Positions 1-11,699 of a stretch of DNA of 64,000 nucleotides are shown piece by piece. This DNA is from Funneliformis mosseae (lineage: Eukaryota; Glomeromycota; Glomeromycetes; Glomerales; Glomeraceae). Every line of letters starts with the position of its first letter. Positions within the stretch are counted from its first letter, which is position 1. The notes below the pieces were generated by a model, which searched no databases, had not been told where the DNA came from, and saw nothing but the letters and a program-made list of their open reading frames with translations. Position numbers and translations under genes: made by a program. The DNA is taken from positions 1 to 64,000 of the forward strand of contig CAJVPP010000003.1 in the NCBI GenBank assembly GCA_910592005.1. Direction: 5' to 3'.

Positions 1-185
1 ATTCCTTATCGTTCAATTTGAACAATTTTTTTATCGTTCAAGTTGAATGATTCCTTATTTTTCTTCTTGAATGATTTTTTATTGTTCAAGTTAAACGATT
101 CCTTATCGTTCTTCTTGAATGATTTTTTTATCGTTCAAGTCAAACGATTCCTTATCGTTCAATTTGAATGATTTTTTTATCGTTT
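1..185. repeat. Minisatellite, about 49-bp units
   Basis: About four tandem units begin with ATTCCTTATCGTTC and carry a second half-unit ending TTTATCGTTCAAGT. Each unit therefore alternates two TATCGTTCAA-like halves in near-palindromic arrangement (GTTCAA and TTGAAT/TTGAAC). Units differ mainly by substitutions and by the length of the T run. The array probably continues beyond the left edge. It is related in motif to the array at 58.37-59.24 kb. Confidence 0.85.
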
Positions 186-362
186 AAGTCAACTTGAGTT
201 AACTCGAATCAAGTCAAGTTTAAATTGAGTTAAGTTAAATATTTAACTTGACTCAAATTTGGCTTGACTCGCAAATCATTGAGTCAAAAAAATATAAATT
301 TGATTTGATTTAAACTCGACTCAGCTTATTTGACTTATGAGTTAACTTGACTTGTCTAGAAC
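186..362. repeat. TCAAGT/GACTTG-rich low-complexity tract
   Basis: This tract is built from permuted short words such as TCAACTTGAG, TTAACTCGA, TCAAGTCAAG and GACTTG, many of them self-complementary. It directly follows the left minisatellite. Similar words (GTCAGGTTAAGTTGACC and relatives) flank the minisatellite at 58.2-59.35 kb, so tract and minisatellite probably belong to one repeat element. Confidence 0.6.
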
Positions 363-539
363 TCTATTCAGAACTCTAGATATATAGTTCATTATAACAA
401 GAGTTAACTATATATACAAATTTTATTTTAATGTATATATATATATTTTATTATTTATAAGACTGATGCTAATGACAACTTTTATATTATTTAATTAATA
501 TTTAGTATGTTCTCCTTCTACATTGATATATACTTTAAC
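363..539. other. AT-rich spacer
   Basis: No gene or clear repeat is visible. It contains TATATA runs and the imperfect word AGAACTCTA occurring twice near 358-380, just before the decayed transposase region. Confidence 0.5.
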
Positions 540-1300
540 CTAGCTTAGCATGCTCTCGATATACTGAAGTAATATGGTATCATCAAGATCATCCTATTTC
601 TATCAGATTGTATTAAGAAATATATTGCAGATAATATTTTTTTTTTGCTACTAAATACTTGATCTTTTTCTTTACCTTTTTCTTTAATACAGTCTATATA
701 TTTTCAATAGGGTTCAAGTCTGAACTATATGAAGGTCAAAAAAGAACTCATCTTAAAAGATATTTTTTCAAGTCTCTTTAAATATTATGCAAAATGTGTA
801 AATTCAGTTATGTTTATATAACATATTTGCATTATTATACAAATAGTCATCTAAGATTTTTTAATACAAATGATGATCCAAATTTTCAGTAAATAAATAA
901 ATGCTAATTTTTCCTTTAGCACTAATTGCTACCCAAATATAAATCTTAAATAGGTACTTTATCATAGAAGCAATTAGTTATACATTGTAAAACTATATAC
1001 ACATGGTATTTCTAAACATCTGAAGTGTTGTTATATTAGAAAAATAACTTTTTTCAATTGTAATATGAATGATCATGTACATAAGACATATAAAAATCCT
1101 TCACTTTTTGGGTCAAGAGAGAAATCTTTCTTAGAAGAATAAAAATATATCTAAGATTATTGAGCTCATAATATATCGTAAATTCACTAATATCAATATT
1201 AGAATTTTTTTTTTTCTAATTTTACCTTAAGTTTGCCTGTTATAGTAAAATGATTATATTGTAGAATTTTTTTAATATGATAGCGTTAATTTGAAGCTAA
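540..1300 (-). pseudogene. Decayed Tc1/mariner-type transposase relic
   Basis: On the minus strand at about 690-740 the conceptual translation reads PSYSSDLNPIENI, the conserved signature around the second catalytic aspartate of Tc1/mariner (IS630-superfamily) transposases. Upstream, at about 800-870, a weak match to the preceding D-N-A...H region is seen. The frame is broken by many stops. Three of them sit where the family usually has tryptophan (LR-stop-VLF-stop-PSYSS and ENI-stop), as expected from G-to-A changes in TGG codons. In life the protein would have been a cut-and-paste DDE/D transposase inserting at TA. The ends of the element were not found, so the limits given are approximate. 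It is non-functional. Confidence 0.8.
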
Positions 1301-1689
1301 GTTTCTTAGACAACCAGAAAAATAACTGATAGAAATTTGCCAATTTTATTTAGTAAACTGACATATCATTCACATATATGTAAAGAAATACACAATCAAT
1401 TAGAAATTTTCTTTGCATTACATATTTTTTGATCCTAAAGTAACTTAATAGAATTTTTTTGTATTTTTAAAGAGCTTGATATAGTTTTAAAAAGAAAATC
1501 AAAATCAAAATAAATAATAAACCTTATTTTTTAACTTACCTTTTTAATTTAGGTTCTAATATCTAATTTGAACATATAAATTAATAACTAAATCTGAAAA
1601 GTGATGAAATCAAAACCTAAAATAGATGCAGTATTCTATTTACTGAGAACTGTATTTTTAGAAAGTAATTTCAGTAATATGAAGAATGT

Positions 1690-2135
1690 TTACTTATAGA
1701 AATGTATATTAATATTCTTTCTTGGCCTTTTCTTTTTATAGATTTTGATCATGAAATCCTTAGAAGATAGTTTTAGTAATATAAAAGGTATGGATAAGGT
1801 TACTAGATGAGACTTAAAGGTTTTACAAGTTATTTAAATAAAAAAAGGTAAAATTTAGCAAAATTATATTGAAATTTTATTAAAAAATCTGTGAAATTCT
1901 AGAAAAGGTAAAACTATATCATAGCCTGTAAAAATGTAAAACTATATCAAAACCTTAGTAAAAATTTAGTGAAATTATATTTAGATATTTTGTTAAATCT
2001 AAAATGAGTTTAGACAAGTAACTTTAGGTATAAGTTAGTCATTTATCTATAAGAACGTATGCTAATATTCTTTCTTTATATTTTCTCTTTTGTAGATTTT
2101 GATTATAGAATCCTTGAAAGTATAAAGATTTAATT
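1690..2135. repeat. Dispersed AT-rich repeat with internal direct duplication
   Basis: Two direct copies of a roughly 90-bp segment lie at about 1700-1790 and 2045-2130. They share TAATATTCTTTCTT, a TTTTCTYTT tract, TAGATTTTGATYATG/AGAATCCTT and GAAAG. The interval 1790-2040 has a homologous copy in inverted orientation at 11030-11260, sharing for example AAAACTATATCAAAA, TCTAAAATGAGTTTAGAC and CTAGATGAGA. The class of element is not recognised. Confidence 0.6.
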
Positions 2136-3294
2136 AAAATTTCTTTTATATAAAAAAAATGTTTCATATGATTTATAAAAATAAATAATTTTGATTGAAT
2201 AAAATGTTATACAAATAGATTATCTGATAATATGTATATTTTATTATATATATATATTTATTTAATATTTTTAGCATTTTATATATTATATAATAAAATA
2301 AAATACAATAAAAAATATAATAGCTATTGTTTTGATTTGTATAAACTTATTTCTTTTCTTATAGATATTATAAATAAAATAAATAAAACAAATAAATGAA
2401 AAATATATTATATTGTTACTTTTTTTTTTATTTTATAAAATAATAAATTTATAATAAAAAAAAAACTTATAAAAATATTATTTAAATGTTTAAAATGCAA
2501 AAAAAAAAAAATTTAAAATAAACCTGAAATCAAAAAAAAAATAATACTAATAAGAAATGATTAAAACTTTAATAGATTTGTCAAATATGTTTAATAATAA
2601 TTTTAATGCTAAATCATTAATAAATTCATCTGTTAATTTTCAAAGATTGATACTTTATATATCTAATATATTATATTAAAGGTTTTTGTCAAAATTTTTG
2701 AGATTATACATAGATTTTAAAATAATATTTTAGTTCAATATTTATAAATCTCTTATATATATTGTGAAAAACTTTTATATTCTGAAAAAGCATCCTAGAT
2801 ATTTTATGATTTATCAATTATTTATTCTTTAAAATAATATATATCTAACATTTTTTTTACCTTTTAATCTAAATATCAACTGTATTTCTGAATTAAAATT
2901 TTTTCCATACAAATTATATAAGAAATCCTCTACAAAGATTCTCCTTTCTCTTACTTATCTATTTTATCAGGAAAAATTCTATTTCTTTATATAAAAGAAA
3001 TCACCTTTTACCTATTTATCTTTACTATTCTCTAGAAAGAATACCAAATAGAAATTCTTATTCTGAATATAGAAATCTTACTAGAACTATCAACTATTTA
3101 TATAATATTAAGACTCATATATTATATTCTAGAATATTAGAAACTTTTTTAAAATTAAATCAGAATAATTATTCTATTAATAATTTTGAAACTTTAATTT
3201 ATGATAAAATTCTATGATAAGTCACTATCTGATTAGTATAAAATAATCCTTATCTTTGTCTTTTTGCAACTATTTTATTATTGTTTTATTCTAA
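2136..3294. other. AT-rich decayed sequence without a recognisable gene
   Basis: Very high A+T with stops in all frames. It is probably old transposon debris, but no family motif could be read. A few T/A homopolymers and TATATA runs are present. Confidence 0.5.
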
Positions 3295-4290
3295 ATATGT
3301 TAATATTTAAAATACGTATTTAGGATATCTCAAATCAAAATACGTAATTGAATATTCTAAATGTAAAAAATGTTTGAGATATTCACTTGTTTCAAATACA
3401 TATTTTAGACATCTAAATGCTAATATAAAATTCATTTACGTTTTTATTTACAATTTAAATAATGAAAAAATGTATTTGTAATATCTCATTACATGTTTTA
3501 TTTGTAACACCCTTTTTTATTTTTTTTAATAATAAATTATTTTATTAAATATTTTATAAATAAAATTTTTAAATGTAAAATTTAATTTAGAAAACTTTTA
3601 TTTAATATATTAAAGACAGTTTTATAGACAAAATTTTCAGTTATAAACAGTTTTTGAAATTTTTAAAAAATTTTTATTTTCATTACACAACTAATCTTTT
3701 ATTTTTATTTGCTAAATTATTGATATTATACCTAATCTTAAATTTTAATTAAATAAAATTTTGGGTATTACAAATAAGACATATAACAGCATGTTACAAT
3801 TAGATTTATCCTTAAATAAAAATAAAATTTTAAAAATATAAATATTAAATATAAATTATAAGTTTGTTATTTAATAAATTTAAATAATTAGTGATCATTT
3901 AAGATAGTCTGGAATAAGTCTGAATTGGTCTTTTAGAATATCTTAAATATTAATTTATGATATCTGAAATGAGCATTTAGGACATTATCTAAAATGCGTA
4001 TATAGGATATTATCTGAAATATGTATTTGAGATATTGTCTAAAATACGTATTTAGAATATCTAAAAAGTACATTTAAGACATTATCCAAAATATGCATTT
4101 AAGACATCCCAAAATTTTCATTTATGATATTATTTAAAATGTGTATTTAGGATACCCAAAATGCGCATTTGAGATAAATGTATAATTGAGAATAGTGAAT
4201 ATCTTAAATAATCACATTTAGGATATCTCAATTGCATATTCTGATTTAAGATATCCCAAATATACTTTTTGAATATTAATGCATTTAGAG
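3295..4290. repeat. About 24-bp minisatellite, unit AAAATGCGTATTTAGGATAT
   Basis: At 3966-4175 at least nine tandem units of 22-26 bp follow the consensus AAAATGCGTATTTAGGATAT plus TATCT. Further scattered units occur at 3305-3440 and 4195-4270. Many units contain the near-palindrome AAATACGTATTT. The array is interrupted at 3498-3777 by a small inverted-repeat element. No coding potential is seen. Confidence 0.8.
3498..3777. mobile_element. Small MITE-like element inside the minisatellite
   Basis: The 15-bp ends TTATTTGTAACACCC (3498-3512) and GGGTATTACAAATAA (3763-3777) are inverted repeats with one mismatch, bounding about 280 bp of AT-rich non-coding sequence. It splits the minisatellite, which suggests insertion. 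No clear target duplication was identified and no transposase is encoded. Confidence 0.55.
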
Positions 4291-6243
4291 TATAATATTA
4301 TCAAATAATAGGTTAAGTAATCTATTTCTAAAGGCAAAATATATTCAATCTAATTCTATTACATTTTTTATTAATATACGTAATATAGTTATCTTAGAAT
4401 ATAATTTTTTCAGTAAAGTTTATGATGTGAATTTTATTATATAAGTTTTATAGCAGGTTTTGTTCAGGAGAATAAAACATTATAATTACCAATTTTGACC
4501 TATGATCTAAACTTAGAATCTTTAATCTTTTTTGATCTTTTATAAATCATAAAGATTACTTTTATGATGTATTATAAAATAATTCACTTAATAATAAAAA
4601 CTGTATAGAATTTTACAATAAATATATTAAGCAAAGATTAATAAATTTTAATGTAAAATAGATACTTCACTATTACTAAACTTTCTGATTATATCTTTAA
4701 ATGAAAAATTAAGGTATCATCAAAATTCATAACATTTACTTCTATAATCTCATTTTATCTCTAGTAATAATAATAATATAAACTATTCTTTTGCTAGAGA
4801 ATTACTTCAACTCAACTCTTAATCATCTCATAATATAATTAATAAAATTAAAATATTACTAATTTCTACTTTTATATATACTGAAAAATTCGTATTTTTA
4901 TTAAAAATAACTTCATTTAAATGTGATGATTTACAAGATTAAGTTAATGATCTTATTTATAATACTTAGTATGACTAAAAATTACTGATTATATCTTTAT
5001 AATATTTTTTTAATAATAATAATAGTGATATTCTTTTGACTAATAGACTATTGTACTATGTAATTAATTTTATACACAAATTTCAATCTTTAAAAAAAGA
5101 ATTTTATAAGATTTTAGACTGTTAACAAATTTATTGAAGTATATAAAATTTGAAAAAAATTGAGTAATAAACTGCTTTTTCTAATAATGAAATTTTTTAT
5201 AATCTAAAACTCAAAATTATAATCTTGAATTTACTAATTTTGATAAAATCATAAATTTTGATAGGATTGAATTTTAGAATAGAGATATTACATATATTAC
5301 TTATATTGGTAGGTTTTATCTTTTAATCTATAGGTAGTTTTGTACTATTAAAACTATTTGAAAAAGACTGATAATTAGAAATAGATACTAATATTAATAA
5401 GTATTAATTTATAACATATCTTATCAAAGTAGATAGTCAAAATTTGTAATAATAAGATATATTAGTAATTTTTAATTTAATAATAAGTAGAGATAAAGAT
5501 AATTAATACATAATATAGAAAATAGAATAGCAAAAATATTTTGTTTAAAAAATAAAAAATTAGGAAATACTTATTAATAGCAATAGATAGTTGTATAATA
5601 ATATGAATAATTTAGAATAGAGATTATAACTAATTGAAAAGAGATTTATTATGTCTAACTTATCACTAAGTTTAACTATTATATCAATATTCTTACAAAA
5701 TTTTCATTAAACATATCTAATTTTCTTCTTTTTTTCATATAAAATTTTAACTATTCATAATCTCAGTTCATTAGTCTTATTATTATTAGATTATATCAGT
5801 TTTTTGATGTGTTTAAATATAAAATTTCTAATAAGTATATCACATTATTAACTTTGATTACTTTTTTTTAATATCAACTAAAATAGTACTATTAAATGAT
5901 GAGTTTAGAATATAATAAAATAATATAATGTAAGTTATATATTTGCAAATAAAAAATGAAGTTAAAAATAAAAATAAACAAATTAATTTTTCAGTAAAAT
6001 ACCTTTTTTTAAAATAAATAAGTAAGGATTTTATTAAAATAAGTTTATATTAAAATTAAAAGATCTTTTGATTGAGATATTTTATAATTTAGCAAATATT
6101 CTATATATTATTTATGAATATTTTAAAATATTTTCAATATTATATATAAACTGTATTTAGCTAAATATTTAGACATTTGGTAATTCATTATATAAAAATA
6201 TATATATTATTATTTAAAAAAATTTGGTGTGAGTCTATACTAT
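4291..6243. other. AT-rich decayed sequence, no gene seen
   Basis: Stops are frequent in every frame. Short gene-like phrases occur but no conserved motif could be followed for more than a few codons. It is probably eroded transposon sequence. Confidence 0.5.
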
Positions 6244-6778
6244 TGTTAATATGCAATCCTTGCAAATTGTGACAGCTAGATGAGATATTCAAATGGTGAT
6301 TCTTTAAATTTACGTAGCAACTCAATTTAGTTTAACTTAAAGTTTTATAATTTATACAGTAGTATACTCTTAACAAGATTAAAAGTAAGACAACTCGATT
6401 AATTCAAAGGTATAATAATATGTTTAATTTTGATAAATAATAAAGAAATAAGAAATAAGAAAATAAGAAAGAATAAGAAAAATCAAAAAAGTTAAAATAC
6501 TAAATGTGAAGGTTAGGCCAGACACCTCTAAAAAAAACTACTAAATATGTATCTAAAGTGAAACTAAAAGGAAAACTAAAAGTAAACTAGAAGCGAACTA
6601 AAGTTTACATGATTTTATCATTTTCTATTTATATAAAATTAACTACATAGATAGATATAACAAATATATCAAATATATCTAATATGTTTAGTATATCTAT
6701 TATGTTAGATATATCAAATATATCTAATATGTTTGACATTTAGATCTGCAATATATTGCATCATATTCATTAATCCAA
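6244..6778 (-). mobile_element. Degraded solo LTR of the gypsy family at 50.4-58.2 kb
   Basis: It begins TGTTAATATGCAATCCTTGC and matches the LTRs at 50448-51026 and 57619-58206 along their length. Shared landmarks in order are the first 50 bp, an A/G-rich stretch with repeated AATAAGAAA, a GGTTAGGCCAGACACCTCTA block, a tandem ATATATCTAATATG block, and an end near GCATCATATTCATTAATCC. No internal retrotransposon sequence adjoins it, so it is a solo LTR. It is more AT-biased than the other copies and was probably left by LTR-LTR recombination followed by decay. Confidence 0.8.
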
Positions 6779-7541
6779 TCTGGTTATACTATATAAATTT
6801 TGAATTCTTGAGTATTATGTTTTATTAAGAGTAAATTTATTTTATATTTTGTATAAGTATAATTAATTTGATGATTAACTTTTATTAGAACAAATAAAAA
6901 TGAATTACAAATATTATTAGTACAGATAATCTAAATAAATGAAAAAATAGTATGTTTTGTAAATATTAGTGTAGGAATATTATTTTGCAAACTTATAGTA
7001 TATAGATAAGAATTAATAATTTTTTGTAATCTTTAACATAATTTAATATGTGTCTAAAAAAATTTTTATTTGATTTTTCATATAAATTCAGACAAATAAA
7101 TTATAAAAAAATTGTAAAAGCATTTTAAAATTTGAGGTTATTTAATGAGTGAAACTCAGTTCTCAAAATGATTTAAAATAATTATATATAAATTCTCATA
7201 ATATTAAATATATTTAGAGTAATATAATTTTTAATCTGATTACATATTAACTACTTTTCAAATTTTTCTGAATCTTTATGAAAATATTTTATATATTATT
7301 CATATTGTTTACTCTGTATCTCTATAGTAAATCTATACTATGAATAGTAGATATCAAGTTTTAGCCTTTGAAGATATTTATGTATTTTAAAAAAGCTTAG
7401 TCAGTAAATATTAAAAGATAAGCTAAGAATATTAATTATAATTTTATAATATAGATTTTTATGTTTATTTAAGCAATATGGATATCATGTTTTAAAATAT
7501 TTTATACAATTATCTATCTTTAGATATATCACTTAATTATA
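6779..7541. other. AT-rich spacer
   Basis: No gene, and no repeat shared with other parts of the window, was recognised. Confidence 0.45.
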
Positions 7542-7698
7542 TGGGTTGATTGCTAGGAAAATCAGGTTCTGGGAATTTTTTAGCAAAATTGAGATTTTTA
7601 TTGCATTTTAGTTTTTGATGTTATTAGATTAAAATGTATTAAGCTCTTTATTTTAGTCAAAAATTTCTCAGAACCTGATTTTCCTAGAAACACTCCTA
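7542..7698 (-). mobile_element. 157-bp MITE, family M1, well preserved copy
   Basis: The terminal inverted repeats share CTAGGAAAATCAGGTTC (7553-7569, and reverse complement at 7671-7687) and extend imperfectly outward to the ends. The element is flanked by TA on both sides (7540-7541, 7699-7700), as expected for a Tc1/mariner-mobilised MITE. Its reverse complement is nearly identical to the copy at 37593-37749. It has no coding capacity. Confidence 0.88.
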
Positions 7699-9319
7699 TA
7701 TATTATTAAAAAATTATAATGATTAATTATTAATTAAATAAATTACACTTATAATTTTATGATAATATTTTTTATTTATATATATACTTGTATATATTAA
7801 AATATATTTATTAAAAATATTAATAAAAGATTTTAAAATATCTTTATTAGAAAAAATATTAATAATAAATATCTATTTATCTTTAAACTTCAAAATAATT
7901 TTATTAAAAAAACCAATAAAAGATATTTAAATTTAAATTAAAGATAAAAGACAAATTTTTTATAATAGTTAAAACTATATTAAAATTATAATAAGAAACT
8001 TAATAAAAATTTTCTAATATATTAAAATTATAATAAAATTATTTTAAAAATTTAATATATATTTATTAAAAATAATACTATAACTAGTTATAATATTATA
8101 ATATTTTTTTTATTATTAGAAGCAACTAGTTTTAACATTATCTTTTAATTAAAGCTAAATTTATTTTATTAAAAAAATAATATTTAATTTATAAAATAAA
8201 ATTACAAGTAAATCTTATTTATTTATTATAAATTCTTTTAATTTATTTTTATTAAACTTTTTTTAAAGTTTTTTTTAAAAATTAATTTATAAATATATAT
8301 TTTTTTATTTTAATTATATAATAAATCTAAGTTATTATAAATTTAAAAATTTAAAAATTTATAATTTTTAAAAAATTTATTATTAATTTTTGACAATTTT
8401 ATTAAAATTATTTTTAAAAATATTAATTATAATAATTTTTATAATTTATTTAGAAATTTATGATTTTATTAGTAATAAAATAATTTAATTAATTTGAAAA
8501 ACAAAAAATTTTAAAAAATTAATTTTAAATTTTAATTTTAAAAAACTTTTTAATAACTTTAAAAAGTTTCTAATAAAATTAATTTAAAAACTATATGTTT
8601 TTTATATTATTAATTTATATTTATTAAGAAATTAATATTATTTTTTAAATAGATTTACCTATTTTAGAGTTTAAAAGATAATATATTAAATTAATATTAA
8701 ATAATTAAATAATTTAAATAGATTTAAAAAATATTTTCTTATATTTAATTAAAAATATATTTAAAATCTACTACTATAAAATTTTTATTTTAATTTTTTA
8801 TCATATAATATAAGTTATTTAATTAAATTATAAACAGATATTATAATATTTTTATATCATTTAGTATAAATAATATATAATTTTTTACTAATACTTTAAA
8901 TTATTAATTGATATAATTAATTAAAGAATTGTTATTTATATATATAGAATAATTAAATATAAGTTACATGATATAGTTAGCATTAACATTATTTTTATTA
9001 ATATTAAGAAATTAAAAATATTATCTATATTGTTAATATTAGAAATAAACATCATCACAAATATAGAAAATATTATATAAAATTATTAAGTGATAATATA
9101 TAATAATAATCAATAATTACTGTAATAGAGAAATCAAAAAAATACTAAAGATTTATAATATATAATTTACCTAATCAAATAAATTTACCTGTTTCTTCTA
9201 ATATTATAAATTTTATTTATATTTATGATAATAAATAACTTCTTATTTTTAAATGTCTTTATTATTTATATTATTTCTTTTATTTTATAAATTATCTTAT
9301 AATTTATATTTATTTTATT
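7699..9319. other. Extremely AT-rich low-complexity stretch
   Basis: It consists almost entirely of A and T, with long TTTAAAA/TAATTA runs. At about 7960-8060 the words GTTAAAACTATATTAAAATTATAATAAG resemble a less decayed segment at about 60020-60080, suggesting a shared ancient repeat. No genes are present. Confidence 0.5.
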
Positions 9320-9890
9320 TATTTTTATTATAGTTAAAACTTATATATATAGTTAGTTTATAATGTTAAATAGTTAGCTATAATAAAGTAATTTTATATA
9401 AATAGAATTATTATATATTCAAGTTATAAATTAACTTTTTTTGTAGATTACAAGCCGCTTTTGCAACTCTTATGTGAGTTTTAACTATTAATAAAGAACT
9501 GCATTGTCTGTAAGGAAGTCATCCCTAATAATAGGTCATAATGGGTTAATAGTAGATGCTATATAACTTGAATTGAATAAGAGTTTAAGTTATAGGTGAC
9601 TTCTAGTTGAAGTGCTGTAACAATTTAAAACTATATAAGTTACTTTTCTCTTTAATATTATTCTTTATCTAAGATTTGTTATAATACCTTATATTAACTT
9701 ACTTTTAAATTTATTTTTATAAGTTTAATTAAATAATCTTAAATTATAAAATATAATAAATTGATAAGTTAATTTAAATATAATAAATACCTATAAAACT
9801 TAGATAAAATCTTAAAGTTAAAAATTCTAATAAGTAAAATTAATTGTTATAGTTCTTTCAATTTAAATATTAAGATAATTAAAAATAACC
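9320..9890 (+). repeat. LTR-like dispersed repeat, family L2, copy 1
   Basis: It aligns collinearly with 47240-47720. Shared landmarks in order are an AGTTAAATAGTTAGC-like word, TATATAAATA, AAGTTATAAATTAA, ACTCTTATGTGAGTTTTAA, CTTTATCTAAGATTTGT, CTTAAATTATAAAATAT, AATACCTATAAAACTTAGA and ATTAAGATAA. Copy 1 carries many T/A changes where copy 2 keeps C/G. Length, an internal TATA-like word and dispersal suggest a solo LTR, but the ends are not defined. Confidence 0.6.
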
Positions 9891-10510
9891 TGATGATAAT
9901 GTAATGAATAAGGTATGATATATAATAAATTTTCATTAAGTTTTTGAAATAAATAATAAAAACTAAAAGTGAAGTGATATAATATTAATGATAAATATAT
10001 ATTATATGATTTGAATTCAAATATTCTGTATCAAATTAGAAAATTTAATTAATTAATTATTAAAAATTATTAAAAAATTAAAAATTATTTTATTTTATTA
10101 AAAATAAATATTAATATAAATATAAATTAAAATTAAATGTTGATTTGATTTAATCAAATTTAAATTTAATTTGATTTAATTAATTTAAAAATATCTATAA
10201 AATTTAAAGTTATTTTTTACTAATATTTTTATAATTAAAATTAATTTTAGAATTTTAGTTTAAATATAATTCAATACTTAATATAAGTTAATTTGACAAT
10301 ATAGCTAATAATAAATAAGTTTATATAATATAAAATTAGTAATATATAAATTTATAAATTTTATTAATTAATTAGGCTATAGTATAAATAATATTATATT
10401 TAAAATGTTTAAAAGTATAAAGTCTTCTGTTATACTTTAGATAATAATTATAAATTAAAATAAAATTAATAAATTACATATTAAATGTATTATAATTTAA
10501 AATTTAATAT
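9891..10510. other. AT-rich spacer
   Basis: Long runs of ATTTAATT-like words. Nothing gene-like is seen. Confidence 0.45.
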
Positions 10511-10660
10511 TAATTATAATATTTATAATAAAAATAATATTACAATTAATTATAATATAATAAAAATAATATTATAATTAATTATAATATAATAAAAATA
10601 ATATTACAATTAATTAATTAATTATAATATAATAAAAATAATATCACAATTAATTATAAA
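10511..10660. repeat. Tandem repeat, units of about 32-38 bp
   Basis: Four consecutive units share TTATAATATAATAAAAATAA followed by TATTACAATTAA, with small length changes at the ATTAATTA junction. Only one or two C/G bases survive per unit. It is non-coding. Confidence 0.75.
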
Positions 10661-11029
10661 TTATCTTTATATTATTATATTTATTATATTTTAAAATTTC
10701 AGTTTTTAAAATATAATATTTTAATAAACTATATAAAATAATAATACTAATCTAAAAAATCAAAATAAAAAAATTAAAAATTAAATAAATAAATATAAAA
10801 TTTTTTATAATTTATTATATTATAATTAGTTAAAATTATTTTTTCATAGTAATAGTATTTAAAAGTAATTAAAAAATAGTAGCTAAAATTTTACTTATTA
10901 TATTTAATATTATATTTTTAAATTTATTAATTAAAATTAAATTATATTTTAAATATAATTTTAGTTTTGACAAATTAATATTTATTTTATAATAATATAA
11001 TATTTAAATTAATTATATAATTAAGATTA
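10661..11029. other. AT-rich spacer
   Basis: No gene or repeat was recognised. Confidence 0.45.
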
Positions 11030-11260
11030 TTTGTTTAAACTTATTTTAGATTTAGAAAAATCTTTAGTTTTATTAATTTTTTAATAAGCTTTTGATATAG
11101 TTTTACCATTTTTATAATTTTTAATATAGTTTATTTTTTTTAGAATTTGCAGATTTTTAATAAGATTTTAATATAATTTTACTAAATTTTACTTTTAATA
11201 TTTAGATGATTTATAAAATTTCTAAATTTTATCTAGCAAACTTAAATATGATATTATCTT
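11030..11260. repeat. Inverted copy of the 1790-2040 repeat
   Basis: Shared words in the opposite orientation include TTTTGATATAGTTTTACC, AACTTATTTTAGATTTA, AATATAATTTTACTAAATTT and TTTATCTAGCAAACTT. This copy is more AT-biased than the one near 1.9 kb. Confidence 0.6.
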
Positions 11261-11545
11261 TAGTGATACCTACCTAAAATTATTTTTATCATGAATAAAC
11301 TTTTGTCAAATTTTATGTTTGACTAAATTCTAATTAAAGTCTAAATTTTGACTAAATTTAACAAATAACTAAATAACTAAATTACTTTATAATATAAATT
11401 ATAAAATTTTATTTATTTATCTTTATTAAAAATATATTATTATTAAATATTTATTAATTTTAATTTAAATCTTTTATTATTTATATTAATTAAATATATT
11501 ATCAAAAATATTACTAATTAATATTATATAAGAGAATTATTTATA
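11261..11545. other. AT-rich spacer
   Basis: No recognised feature. Confidence 0.4.
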
Positions 11546-11699
11546 TAAGAAGTTTGCTAAAAAAAATCAGATTTTGAAATTTTTAACTAAATTAAGATTT
11601 TATTATATTTAATTTAATAATATCAAAAACTAAAATACAATAAAATCAAAATTTTGTTAAAAAATTTTTTAGAACTTAATTTTTCTATTAAACTTCCTA
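11546..11699 (+). mobile_element. MITE family M1, heavily decayed copy
   Basis: It aligns over its full length, in the same orientation, with the copy at 37593-37749. The TIR core TCTAGGAAAATCAGGTTCC has become TGCTAAAAAAAATCAGATTT, and the right end CCCGGAACCTGATTTTCC has become TTTTAGAACTTAATTTTTC. Nearly all visible changes are C-to-T or G-to-A. A short internal deletion is also present. It is a relic. Confidence 0.8.
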
